A stretch of 40,643 nucleotides of DNA from Coprobacter sp. (GTDB lineage: Bacteria > Bacteroidota > Bacteroidia > Bacteroidales > UBA11471): positions 1 through 40,643 of the forward strand of contig JAFTRN010000046.1 of NCBI GenBank assembly GCA_017462265.1, written 5' to 3'. Each line of letters begins with the position of its first letter. Within the stretch, counting starts at the first letter, position 1. The notes beneath the pieces are model-generated. The model saw only the letters and a program-made list of their open reading frames with translations, ran no database searches and was not told where the DNA came from. Shown one piece after another: positions 14,937-23,230 of the stretch. A program made the position numbers and the translations under genes.

Positions 14937-15557
14937 ATGCCAAAAGTAAAAGTAAAAAGGAAGAGTACGTTCATCGACATGACGGCGATGAGTGACGTAA
15001 CCGTGCTTCTGCTTACTTTCTTTATGCTCACCTCTACATTCGTAGAACCGACACCGGTGCAAATAGCCGTACCGTCGTCAGTTTCCGAAATCAAGATACC
15101 CGAGACCAACGTGCTCAACATCTTGGTTGAAAGCAACGGACGCATCATTATGGGTGTCGATCAAAACTTCCGTGTAGAGATGCTCGAAAGAATGGCCGAA
15201 GAATATGGTTACGAATTCACCGACGCCGAAAAGGGAGCTTTCCAAGCTACCTCTTATTTCGGTGTACCGATGTCGCAAATGAACGCTTTGCTCCGCATGC
15301 CGCTCGAGGAACAAGAGAAGGTCATGGCATCACAAGGTACCGGTATTCCTATCGATACCACTGCCAACCCCTCTAACGAGTTCAAGGCATGGGTGAAGGC
15401 AGCTCGCAAATCGAGCCGCGATATGAGAATAGCCATCAAGGCAGCACAAAACACTCCCTACTCTGAGATACACAAAGTAATGTCGTCGTTACAGGATATA
15501 CGCGAAAACCGCTATAACCTGATAACTTCACTCAAAAGTGTTTCCGGCGATTTTTAA
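14937..15557 (+). CDS. exbD: ExbD/TolR family biopolymer transport protein, first copy
   Basis: A 206-residue protein with a short basic cytoplasmic start, one TM helix at about 21-40 and a periplasmic domain. The conserved Asp20 in MTAMSDVTVLLLTFFML sits at the start of the TM helix, where ExbD/TolR proteins carry the proton-coupling Asp. The periplasmic part is longer than in E. coli ExbD (about 140 residues in total) and includes a mid insertion (residues about 95-135) typical of Bacteroidota versions. It ends with the conserved IKAAQNTPYSEIHKVMSSLQ segment. The second ExbD starts 22 bp later. Confidence 0.93.
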   Translation: MPKVKVKRKSTFIDMTAMSDVTVLLLTFFMLTSTFVEPTPVQIAVPSSVSEIKIPETNVLNILVESNGRIIMGVDQNFRVEMLERMAEEYGYEFTDAEKGAFQATSYFGVPMSQMNALLRMPLEEQEKVMASQGTGIPIDTTANPSNEFKAWVKAARKSSRDMRIAIKAAQNTPYSEIHKVMSSLQDIRENRYNLITSLKSVSGDF

Positions 15558-15579
15558 TCACATTAAAGTCTAAGAAACT

Positions 15580-16236
15580 ATGGCAGAAGTACAACAAAAA
15601 GACGGCGGCAAAGAAAAAGGTAAGCAGAAAAAAATGACCATTCGTGTCGACTTCACCCCTATGGTGGACATGAATATGTTGCTCCTTACCTTCTTTATGC
15701 TCTGTACATCTATGAGCAAACCTCAGACGATGGAAATCAGTATGCCGTCGAACGACAAAACACTGACAGAGCAAGAACGTGATAAAGTAGCTGCTTCTCG
15801 TGCTATCACCCTCATTCTGGGTAGCGAAGACCGCGTATATTTCTATACCGGTGAGCCCAACTATGAGGACTACACCTCGCTACAAGAAACCAACTACGAC
15901 GCTACCGGTCTGCGAGCCATGCTCCTGGGCCGTAACCAAGAAGTTGTAAGCAAAATACGCGAGCTGAAAAAAGAAAAGAACGAGACCAACATGACCGATG
16001 AAGAGTACAACAAAAAGGCAACCGAGATAAAAGATGCCAAGACTGCACCCATCGTCATCATCAAGGCTACCGACGACGCCACTTACAAAAACCTCGTTGA
16101 CGCACTCGACGAAATGCACATTTGCAGCATCAACAAATATGCTATTGTCGATATCACCGAAGGCGACGAGTGGCTGGTTGAAAACTACGAGAAGAAAGGT
16201 GAACTCACCAATCAAATCGACCGAGATCAAATGTAA
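15580..16236 (+). CDS. exbD: ExbD/TolR family biopolymer transport protein, second copy
   Basis: A 218-residue second ExbD paralogue with a Lys-rich cytoplasmic start, Asp30 in DFTPMVDMNMLLLTFFML as the candidate proton-coupling residue, and one TM at about 31-48. The periplasmic domain has a charged segment, KIRELKKEKNETNMTDEEYN, that the first copy lacks, then the family end (VDALDEMHICSINKYAIVDI). Two different ExbD genes after one exbB suggest a mixed ExbD dimer in the channel. tonB starts 27 bp downstream. Confidence 0.93.
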   Translation: MAEVQQKDGGKEKGKQKKMTIRVDFTPMVDMNMLLLTFFMLCTSMSKPQTMEISMPSNDKTLTEQERDKVAASRAITLILGSEDRVYFYTGEPNYEDYTSLQETNYDATGLRAMLLGRNQEVVSKIRELKKEKNETNMTDEEYNKKATEIKDAKTAPIVIIKATDDATYKNLVDALDEMHICSINKYAIVDITEGDEWLVENYEKKGELTNQIDRDQM

Positions 16237-16263
16237 TTAATTCACTAAACATCGAACGAAAAA

Positions 16264-17088
16264 ATGGCAAAAATTGATTTAACTTCGCAAGAGTGGTGTG
16301 AATTAATCTTTGAAGGACGTAACAAAGCTTACGGCGCGTATGATATGCGCAAAACCACCGCTAAACGTCACAACTGGGCAACCGTCATTGTGATTGTTGG
16401 TGTGGTATTGGCATTCACGCTTCCCAAATTGATCGACGCGATCACACCCGAAAGAGAAAACAAAATCGTAGTAAACGAAGTGACCACCTTGGCCAAGTTG
16501 CCCGATGCCGAAATCAAACGCAACCAGGAACTGCAACCGGCCTTGAAACCCACGACCCCTCCTCCTCCCTTGAAGAGTACCATCAAATTTACCGCTCCCG
16601 TCATCAAGAAAGACGAAGAGGTAGGTGAAGAAGATGAAATCAAATCTCAAGACGAGTTGCAGGCCCGCGGTAATGTAGCCATCTCTGTGGCCGACGTAAA
16701 AGGTAACGATGAAATCGACGGACAAGATATTGCCGACTTCAAAGATTACATCGCCCCCGAGGTCGAAGAAGAAGAGGTGTACATCATCGTAGAACAAATG
16801 CCCGGATTCCCCGGAGGTGAAGAGGCGCTCATGAAATACATTCGCGACAACCTCGAATATCCGCAAATCGCTATCGAACGCGGTCTCGAAGGTCGTGTGA
16901 CTGTACGCTTCGTTGTAAACAAAGAAGGTTATGTACAAGACGTCACCGTATTGCGTGGTGTACACGAATTGCTCGACAAAGAGGCTGTTCGTGTAATACA
17001 AAGCCTCCCGCGTTGGAACCCCGGTAAACAAAATGGTAATGCCGTGGCTGTTTACTACAACGTTCCCGTTGTGTTCAAACTCCAATAA
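16264..17088 (+). CDS. tonB: Energy transducer TonB
   Basis: A 274-residue TonB. Its N-terminal WCELIFEGRNKAYGAYDMRK is the short cytoplasmic motif common in Bacteroidota TonB proteins. One TM helix follows at about 37-56, then a Pro-rich stretch (PTTPPPPLKS, about 98-107), an acidic spacer that crosses the periplasm, and a C-terminal TonB domain from about residue 185. The C-terminal domain has LEGRVTVRFVVNKEGYVQDV and LPRWNPGKQNG, the segment that pairs with the TonB box of outer-membrane transporters. It ends the exbB-exbD-exbD-tonB operon, closed by a strong terminator. Confidence 0.95.
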   Translation: MAKIDLTSQEWCELIFEGRNKAYGAYDMRKTTAKRHNWATVIVIVGVVLAFTLPKLIDAITPERENKIVVNEVTTLAKLPDAEIKRNQELQPALKPTTPPPPLKSTIKFTAPVIKKDEEVGEEDEIKSQDELQARGNVAISVADVKGNDEIDGQDIADFKDYIAPEVEEEEVYIIVEQMPGFPGGEEALMKYIRDNLEYPQIAIERGLEGRVTVRFVVNKEGYVQDVTVLRGVHELLDKEAVRVIQSLPRWNPGKQNGNAVAVYYNVPVVFKLQ

Positions 17089-17110
17089 GAGACATACACA
17101 TCATTACGAT

Positions 17111-17146
17111 AAAAACTCCGAGAGGAATGCTCTCGGAGTTTTTTTA
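17111..17146 (+). terminator. Terminator of the exb-tonB operon
   Basis: ACTCCGAGAG, a 5-base loop, CTCTCGGAGT and seven T. Confidence 0.92.
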
Positions 17147-17214
17147 TACAGGCACTTCTCCGGGAATTTTCTCAATAAAATATCAACTATTTAAGCATAA
17201 GTAACATCATTTTG

Positions 17215-17245
17215 TTTCTCAAACGAAATTATTTGTCTATCTTTG
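17215..17245 (+). promoter_or_regulatory. Promoter of the small membrane protein/PstS-like operon
   Basis: TATCTTTG at 17238-17245 preceded at 19 bp by TTTC (17215-17218), or at 23 bp by TTTG (17211-17214). Confidence 0.6.
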
Positions 17246-17360
17246 AACCCACTATTGAAATTGGGGTGCTATGCAATCTCAAATTCGATAGACGACCAAC
17301 GAACAGAGCCGGGTACAAATCTTTTACGATTATCCCCTCTCAATACGAAAGGATATCGAT

Positions 17361-17600
17361 ATGCAGAACAATGAAAATATAGAGCAGAAACGTCCGAAAA
17401 AGAAATGGAACTTCGGGTATATATTCAGCCTCATCATGCTGGCAATATACTTCGGTATGGCCTATTTATTGGTGTTTTCAGAACTGTTTGCGGCAAAATT
17501 CGGTGCTACAATGCGCTACACCTTTGCCGTAATATTTGCCTTGTATGCGATTTTCCGCAGTTATCGTATCATTCAAGACTTTAAAAATTTATCAAAATGA
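17361..17600 (+). CDS. Small two-TM membrane protein
   Basis: A 79-residue protein with a basic N-terminus (QKRPKKKWNF), a first TM at about 20-40 (IFSLIMLAIYFGMAYLLVF) and a second at about 49-67, ending in a basic RSYRIIQDFKN tail. No catalytic motif is visible. Its stop codon overlaps the start of the PstS-like gene (ATGA), so translation is probably coupled. The position between tonB and the PstS-like lipoprotein suggests a role in the envelope, possibly as a membrane partner of that lipoprotein. Function unknown. Confidence 0.8.
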   Translation: MQNNENIEQKRPKKKWNFGYIFSLIMLAIYFGMAYLLVFSELFAAKFGATMRYTFAVIFALYAIFRSYRIIQDFKNLSK

Positions 17601-18550
17601 GACTGATTTCGTTTTTAGCCACAATCCTGGGCCTGACAATAGCAATGGTAGGCTGCGGTGAGCAGAAGCCCAAAAGTTCGCTCCCCGAGGAAACCACCAC
17701 ATCGGGCATCATCACCATTTGCGTAGATGAAACCCTCATGCCCATCATACAGGAAGAAATAGAATTGTTCGAGGGCTTGTATCCCAAAGCCAACATCATA
17801 CCGCGTTTCACCACCGAAACCGAGGCTTTCAACGAACTATTTTCCGACAGTGTGAAACTCATCGTCGCCACCCGCTCACTCACCGAGGAGGAAATCAATG
17901 CGTTCAAAGCTCGGAAGATATTTCCCAAAATATCGAAAATAGCTACCGACGGCGTGGCCCTCATCACCAATCGTTCCAACCCCGACTCGCTCGTCACCAT
18001 GAAACAGTTGCACGATATATTCACCGGGAAAATAACCAATTGGAAACAGCTCAATAAAAAATCACGCATGGGCGAACTGGAAGTCGTGTTCGACAATACC
18101 GCGTCGAGTACCGTGCGCTATGTGGTCGAGAACATCTGCAAAGGTGACTCGCTACAAGGCAATATCAAGGCCCGTAAAGACAACGAGGGGGTAATCGAAT
18201 ATGTGAGCCAAGTACCCAACGCCATCGGTGTCATAGGCTCCAACTGGATAGGTAACGATGCCGACTCGACCAATCTTTCGTTCGACGACCGCATACAAGT
18301 GATGCTGATAAGCAACGACCCGCTGGCCTTCAACGGCAACAGCTACCAACCCTTCCAGGCCTACATCGCCATGCAACTCTACCCCTTGTGTCGCGACATC
18401 TACATGATATGCAACTCCCCCCGCCAAAGCCTGGCATTCGGATTTGCCTCGTTCGTAGGCTCGGAAAAGGGACAACGCATCATTCTCAAATCGGGCATAC
18501 TCCCCGCCAATGTGCCTATGCGCGTGGTGAACGTGAGAGACAACCTATAA
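17597..18550 (+). CDS. PstS-like substrate-binding lipoprotein
   Basis: A 317-residue lipoprotein with signal peptide MRLISFLATILGLTIAMVGC (lipid Cys20) and a type 2 periplasmic binding fold of the phosphate-binding PBP_like_2 kind. Typical segments are GIITICVDETLMPIIQEEIE, IATDGVALITNRSN, LHDIFTGKITNWKQLN and GFASFVGSEKGQRIILKSG. The LxxIFxGxIxxW pattern is characteristic of PstS-like proteins. No PstA, PstB or PstC permease genes are near. In this setting, between tonB and a TPR protein, it may serve signalling or scaffold needs rather than classical phosphate uptake. The binding fold is confident, the ligand is not. Confidence 0.85.
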   Translation: MRLISFLATILGLTIAMVGCGEQKPKSSLPEETTTSGIITICVDETLMPIIQEEIELFEGLYPKANIIPRFTTETEAFNELFSDSVKLIVATRSLTEEEINAFKARKIFPKISKIATDGVALITNRSNPDSLVTMKQLHDIFTGKITNWKQLNKKSRMGELEVVFDNTASSTVRYVVENICKGDSLQGNIKARKDNEGVIEYVSQVPNAIGVIGSNWIGNDADSTNLSFDDRIQVMLISNDPLAFNGNSYQPFQAYIAMQLYPLCRDIYMICNSPRQSLAFGFASFVGSEKGQRIILKSGILPANVPMRVVNVRDNL

Positions 18551-18604
18551 CCACATTCTATAAGAACTATCAAACAAAACTATAAAAGACTAAGGAAAAA
18601 CATT

Positions 18605-20338
18605 ATGCAAACCAAAACTCTGTTAGTATCAGCCCTCCTCGCCGTGGGAGCGGTATTGACCCCGGCTCTTGCACAAAACTACGCCGACGGTATTGAATAC
18701 TTCAAATCGGGACAACCCGACCGCGCCAAAATCATTTTGGATCGCACCATCGATGACAGCGAGACAAAAAAAGCCGAGTCGTATTACTACCTCGGTGAAA
18801 TCGCTTTCCCCACCAGCAAAGACTCGGCTCAGATGTACTACCAAAAAGGTATCGAGGCCGACCCCACTTTTCCTCTCAACTACATCGGTGTAGGTAAAGT
18901 GACCATGGGTAAGCCCCTCGCCAACGATGAAAAATCTATCAAAGCCGCTATCAAAGCCGGTGAAAAGCAAATGAAAATGGCCTTCAAAGCCACCAAAACC
19001 GCTAAAAAAGACCCTGCCGTAGCCCTCGCTTTCGTAAAAGCCTACTACGACAACGGACTGTCTTATGAGGCTGCCAAAGAAAAATATTATGAGTCGCACC
19101 TCGCCGACTACGCCCCCTACTACGTATTCCTCGGCGACATCGAAGTTCCCGGTGAAAATTGGGGTGAGGCTTGTAAAAACTACGAATTGGCCTTCTCGTG
19201 GTACGATACCACTTGCGTCGAAGCCTATATCAAATTTGCCGGAATCTACTTCCGCATCAACCCCGATATAGCCATCGACAACGTGCTGACACTGCTCAAT
19301 ATGCGTCCCAACTCGGCTATCGCCCAACGCGAGCTCGCCGAGTCGTACTATCGTGCCGACAAATTCAACGAGGCCGTAAAAGCCTACGAGACCTATATGA
19401 AGAACCCCACGGCTTTCGACTCGGACCGTCCTCGCCATGCCGCTCTTCTCTACTACGACAAGCAATACGACGCCTCTATCACACTTGTAGAGTCGTTGAT
19501 GGAGAAATACCCCGACAACTTGATGCTGAAACGTCTCGCCCTCTACAACTACTACGAGCTGCAAGACTATACCTCGGCCATCAAAGCTGCCGAAAAACTC
19601 TTTGCTACTCCCGATGCTAAATTCAACAGCCGCGACTACGTGCAATATGGTAAATTATTGCTCGACCTCGGTAAAGCCGACGATGCCGTAGCCAACCTCG
19701 AAAAAGCCATCGAGATAGACCCCGAACGCACCGAGAACTATAAAGAACTCGAAACCGCTTGCGCCAAAGCCGGGAAATATATGCGTCGCGCCGAGGTACA
19801 CGAAATGTACATCAAGCAACTCGAGGCCAAAGAGCAAAACAAGACTCAAGACTACTTCGTAGGCGGTCGCTACTACTATATGGCTGCAGCTCGCGCTTAC
19901 CAAGCCGGCGACACCCTCAACACCCGCATCGGGGCCACGAAAGCCGACAGCCTCTTTGCCATCGTTACCGAAAAAGCTCCCGAGGACTATCGTGGTCACG
20001 AATGGAGAGCCTCGGCTACCTCGTTGCTCGACCCCGAACGCAAAACCGGTATCGCAATACCCCTCTATGAGAAAGCTATCGAAATCATCGTAAACGATTT
20101 GAACGCCGAGAACGTTCCGGCTGCTCGTCAAAAAGCATTGCAAAAATCGCTCATCGACGCCTATACCTACATGGCCAACTTCGACTACGTAGCCGAATAC
20201 AACAAATACCTGGCTATGAGCGAAGAGGCTCGTCAGACCTTCAAATTCACCAAAACCATCGAATGGTGTAATAAGATTTTGGCTATCGATCCCAACCACG
20301 CAGCCACCCAAGAATTCCTCCGCGTTATCAGCCAATAA
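18605..20338 (+). CDS. Periplasmic TPR-repeat protein
   Basis: A 577-residue protein with a signal peptide (MQTKTLLVSALLAVGAVLTPALA, cleavage before QNYADG). The rest is helical repeats of the TPR kind, clear at about 25-90 (YFKSGQPDRAKIILDRTI), 235-330, 345-390 (GKADDAVANLEKAIEIDPER) and near the C-terminus (ILAIDPNHAATQEFL). TPR arrays hold protein partners together; no enzyme domain is visible. It follows the PstS-like gene by 54 bp and ends at a terminator, so it closes the operon. The setting next to exb-tonB suggests a scaffold in envelope transport. Partner unknown. Confidence 0.88.
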   Translation: MQTKTLLVSALLAVGAVLTPALAQNYADGIEYFKSGQPDRAKIILDRTIDDSETKKAESYYYLGEIAFPTSKDSAQMYYQKGIEADPTFPLNYIGVGKVTMGKPLANDEKSIKAAIKAGEKQMKMAFKATKTAKKDPAVALAFVKAYYDNGLSYEAAKEKYYESHLADYAPYYVFLGDIEVPGENWGEACKNYELAFSWYDTTCVEAYIKFAGIYFRINPDIAIDNVLTLLNMRPNSAIAQRELAESYYRADKFNEAVKAYETYMKNPTAFDSDRPRHAALLYYDKQYDASITLVESLMEKYPDNLMLKRLALYNYYELQDYTSAIKAAEKLFATPDAKFNSRDYVQYGKLLLDLGKADDAVANLEKAIEIDPERTENYKELETACAKAGKYMRRAEVHEMYIKQLEAKEQNKTQDYFVGGRYYYMAAARAYQAGDTLNTRIGATKADSLFAIVTEKAPEDYRGHEWRASATSLLDPERKTGIAIPLYEKAIEIIVNDLNAENVPAARQKALQKSLIDAYTYMANFDYVAEYNKYLAMSEEARQTFKFTKTIEWCNKILAIDPNHAATQEFLRVISQ

Positions 20339-20362
20339 CGCCACCGAATTCATCACATACAG

Positions 20363-20396
20363 AAAGTGTTCCTCGCATTCCGGGGAACACTTTTTA
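20363..20396 (+). terminator. Terminator after the TPR gene
   Basis: AAAGTGTTCC pairs with GGGAACACTTT (one G-T or offset position), followed by a run of T. Confidence 0.88.
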
Positions 20397-20417
20397 TATA
20401 TATCTTAGGTAAAATTG

Positions 20418-20425
20418 TATCTTTG
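20418..20425 (+). promoter_or_regulatory. -7 box of the GH28-like gene
   Basis: TATCTTTG matches TAnnTTTG, 72 bp before the chosen start. The -33 region is T-rich without a clean TTTG. Confidence 0.5.
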
Positions 20426-20496
20426 TTCGTATATATAACAAACAGCGTCTAAGAGGATTTCCTCTTTTGCCCCACTCAAAAACAAAAACACCGAAT

Positions 20497-21885
20497 ATGA
20501 AAAACTTCCTTGTCGCAATCATCGCCACGCTATGCGTGGCAACCATGCAGGCACAACTCACCACTTACCCGGCCGGTCTCAACACCGGTATGCCCCATAA
20601 CGACGACTACACAGTGAGGGTACGCACTATTGGCGGCGAATGGCGCGATGTGTTCGAATACAACGTACAGGTAGATATGGACAACGTGCAAAACGCATCG
20701 ATGGTACAATTTGACATGGGCGAACCGGTAGAGGTCATGGTGAAAAAAAACAACGGCACCATAGCCGATGTTGCCATACGCCCCCTCGACCGCAAAATCG
20801 CCCACAAACAAGTGGGAAACGTCATCTTATTCACCCTCAACGAGCCTCAATATCTATCGATAGAGTTCAACGGTGACCGTTTGCACAATCTGCACCTCTT
20901 TGCCAACCCTGTCGAGACTGAAACCTATTCGCGCGAAGAGAAAGGGGTTATCTATTTCGGGCCCGGCACACACAAGCCCAAAGACCTGCCCAATAACCAA
21001 ATACGCATACCGAGCAACACCACGGTGTATCTGGCTCCCGGTGCCGTAGTAAAAGCCAAGCTGCTCATAGACAAAGCCGAGAATGTACGCATCATAGGGC
21101 GAGGCATACTCGACCACCCCATACGCGGCATCGAAATCACCGACTCTCGCAACGTGACAGTCGATGGTATCACCGTGGTCAATCCCGATCACTACACCAT
21201 ATTCGGCGGTGGCGCGAGCGATATTACCATACGCAACCTCAAATCATTCAGTTGCAAGGGCTGGAGCGATGGAATAGACATGATGTGCTGCCGCAACGTA
21301 GTAATCGACAATGTATTCATGCGCAACAGCGACGACTGCATAGCCCTATACAACCACCGATGGAATTGGTGGGGAGGCTCGGCCGATATCACGGTACAGA
21401 ATTCCATTCTGTGGGCCGACATTGCTCACCCTATCAACATCGGCGGGCATGGCGACCCCGACTCACCCACCGGTGAAACCATAGAGAATATCACATTCCG
21501 CAATATCGATATACTCGAGCACGACGAAGACGATGTGCCTTACCAAGGCTGTATGGCGATAGATGCCGGCGACAAAAATCATGTGAAGAACATTCTTTTC
21601 GACGACATACGGGTAGAGAGCATACAAGAGGGACGCTTGTTCCACCTCAACGTGCGATTTAACAAGAAATACGACAAGCAACCCGGTAACAGCATCGACG
21701 GGGTGACCTTCCGCAATATCAGCTACAACGGCATAGGCGAGAATCCGTCGCAACTTACCGGCCTCGACAGCTCACGCATGATACGCAACGTCACATTCGA
21801 GAATGTCGTAATCAACGGTAAAAAGATGAAAAACACCAACGATTTCATCACCAACGAATATGTTGAGAATATTATCGTCAAATAA
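20497..21885 (+). CDS. Secreted GH28-like right-handed beta-helix protein (polygalacturonase-like)
   Basis: A 462-residue exported protein from the ATG at 20497, chosen because it opens the signal peptide MKNFLVAIIATLCVATMQAQ; an in-frame ATG ten codons upstream lies before the charged stretch. Residues about 15-130 form an N-terminal beta domain; from about 150 there is a right-handed parallel beta-helix with repeated IRIIGRG, VTVDGI, ITIRNL and IENITF rungs. GH28-type motifs are partly kept: GWSDGID (for NTDGID), NSDDCIAL with the Asp pair, and GGHGDP. The family's RIK motif is not evident. It most likely cleaves an alpha-linked uronic or neutral polysaccharide; a GH49-like substrate is also possible. 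It is transcribed alone. Confidence 0.8.
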   Translation: MKNFLVAIIATLCVATMQAQLTTYPAGLNTGMPHNDDYTVRVRTIGGEWRDVFEYNVQVDMDNVQNASMVQFDMGEPVEVMVKKNNGTIADVAIRPLDRKIAHKQVGNVILFTLNEPQYLSIEFNGDRLHNLHLFANPVETETYSREEKGVIYFGPGTHKPKDLPNNQIRIPSNTTVYLAPGAVVKAKLLIDKAENVRIIGRGILDHPIRGIEITDSRNVTVDGITVVNPDHYTIFGGGASDITIRNLKSFSCKGWSDGIDMMCCRNVVIDNVFMRNSDDCIALYNHRWNWWGGSADITVQNSILWADIAHPINIGGHGDPDSPTGETIENITFRNIDILEHDEDDVPYQGCMAIDAGDKNHVKNILFDDIRVESIQEGRLFHLNVRFNKKYDKQPGNSIDGVTFRNISYNGIGENPSQLTGLDSSRMIRNVTFENVVINGKKMKNTNDFITNEYVENIIVK

Positions 21886-21917
21886 CACATTAGATTGCAA
21901 CCTCAATTCGCAATCTA

Positions 21918-21955
21918 TACGACAAAAGGCTGCCGGTGGCAGCCTTTTGTCGTAT
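21918..21955. terminator. Bidirectional terminator between the GH28-like gene and fba
   Basis: A near-perfect 16-bp stem, ACGACAAAAGGCTGCC with GGCAGCCTTTTGTCGT, and a 3-base loop. T-rich arms serve both converging genes. Confidence 0.92.
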
Positions 21956-21972
21956 TATGTAGTTATGGTGTA

Positions 21973-22977
21973 TTAGCAACAAGCGCATTTGCCGGCGCTA
22001 CCCAATACGTCAACGATTTTTGCAACGTAGAGTTTTTTCATGTTTTCGCGAGCCGGGCCGAGGTATTTGCGGGGGTCGAACTCGGCAGGCTTGTTAGCCA
22101 TTACCTCGCGTATAGCGGCGGTCATAGCCAAGCGGCTGTCTGAGTCGATATTGATTTTGCAAACGGCCGATGCTGCGGCTTTGCGCAATTGTTCCTCGGG
22201 AATACCGATGGCATCTTTCAACGCGCCACCATATTTATTGATGGTAGCTACCTCGTCTTGGGGAACCGATGAAGAGCCGTGCAATACGATGGGGAAACCG
22301 GGGAGCTCTTTCTCTACACCTTCGAGTACATCGAAACGCAAGGGGGGAGGTACGAGACGACCTTCGGCATCGCGAGTACATTGCTCGGGGGTAAATTTGT
22401 TGGCACCGTGCGAGGTTCCGATAGAGATAGCGAGGCTGTCGCAACCGGTCTTGGTCACGAAATCGACCACTTCCTCGGGACGTGTGTAGGTGTGATGATC
22501 GGCCGAAACCTCATCTTCTACACCGGCAAGTACTCCGAGCTCGCCCTCGACCGTTACGTCGAATTGGTGAGCGTAATCTACCACTTTCTTGGTAAGAGCC
22601 ACATTCTCGTCGTAGGGAAGGTGCGAACCGTCGATCATCACCGATGAGAAGCCCATGTCGATACACGATTTGCACAATTCGAAAGAATCGCCGTGGTCGA
22701 GGTGCAAAACGATTTCGGGTTTTTCGCAACCCAATTCTTTTGCATACTCTACGGCACCTTCGGCCATATAGCGAAGCAATGTCTGATTGGCATAGTTACG
22801 AGCGCCTTTTGAAACCTGCAAAATAACAGGCGATTTAGTTTCTACGGCAGCTTGAATGATAGCCTGCAACTGCTCCATGTTGTTGAAGTTGAACGCCGGA
22901 ACGGCATAGCCGCCCTTGATTGCTTTGGCAAACATCTCACGAGTATTCACCAATCCTAATTCTTTGAAGTTAACCAT
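21973..22977 (-). CDS. fba: Fructose-bisphosphate aldolase, class II
   Basis: A 334-residue zinc-dependent aldolase that reversibly splits fructose 1,6-bisphosphate into dihydroxyacetone phosphate and glyceraldehyde 3-phosphate in glycolysis and gluconeogenesis. Key segments are AVPAFNFNNMEQLQAI near the start, HLDHGDSFE with Asp94 and zinc ligand His95, VEGELGVLAG, IGTSHGANKF with a further His ligand and VLHGSSSV, which binds the phosphate end. The length fits the class IIB long form. The ACACC-rich end (GSAGKCACC) is a family-specific tail. It is monocistronic with a promoter box at 23037-23044. Confidence 0.96.
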   Translation of the reverse strand: MVNFKELGLVNTREMFAKAIKGGYAVPAFNFNNMEQLQAIIQAAVETKSPVILQVSKGARNYANQTLLRYMAEGAVEYAKELGCEKPEIVLHLDHGDSFELCKSCIDMGFSSVMIDGSHLPYDENVALTKKVVDYAHQFDVTVEGELGVLAGVEDEVSADHHTYTRPEEVVDFVTKTGCDSLAISIGTSHGANKFTPEQCTRDAEGRLVPPPLRFDVLEGVEKELPGFPIVLHGSSSVPQDEVATINKYGGALKDAIGIPEEQLRKAAASAVCKINIDSDSRLAMTAAIREVMANKPAEFDPRKYLGPARENMKKLYVAKIVDVLGSAGKCACC

Positions 22978-23036
22978 TTTCTGTATATTTCGTTAGAAAT
23001 CGAATAAATATTCAATCTTATTTCCTTAAAACGATG

Positions 23037-23044
23037 CAAAAGTA
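23037..23044 (-). promoter_or_regulatory. -7 box of fba
   Basis: TACTTTTG on the minus strand, 60 bp before the fba start. The -33 element is not clear. Confidence 0.55.
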
Positions 23045-23136
23045 CACAATATCTCGCTATTTTCATATATCATTTGAGTACAAAAATAATAATTTTGACA
23101 GAAAACTGCACAAATTGACTATTTTTCATCAACTTC

Positions 23137-23168
23137 TTTCAGAAGTTCATTTTTTATCTCTACTTTTG
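23137..23168 (+). promoter_or_regulatory. Promoter of speA and following genes
   Basis: TTTC at 23137-23140 (TTTG expected), 20 bp, then TACTTTTG at 23161-23168, 63 bp before the speA start. Confidence 0.6.
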
Positions 23169-23230
23169 CAATCCAATAAAAAACTGAAAAGCAACCCGAT
23201 TGTTTAATTCAAGAAACTTATTTTAGCGAC

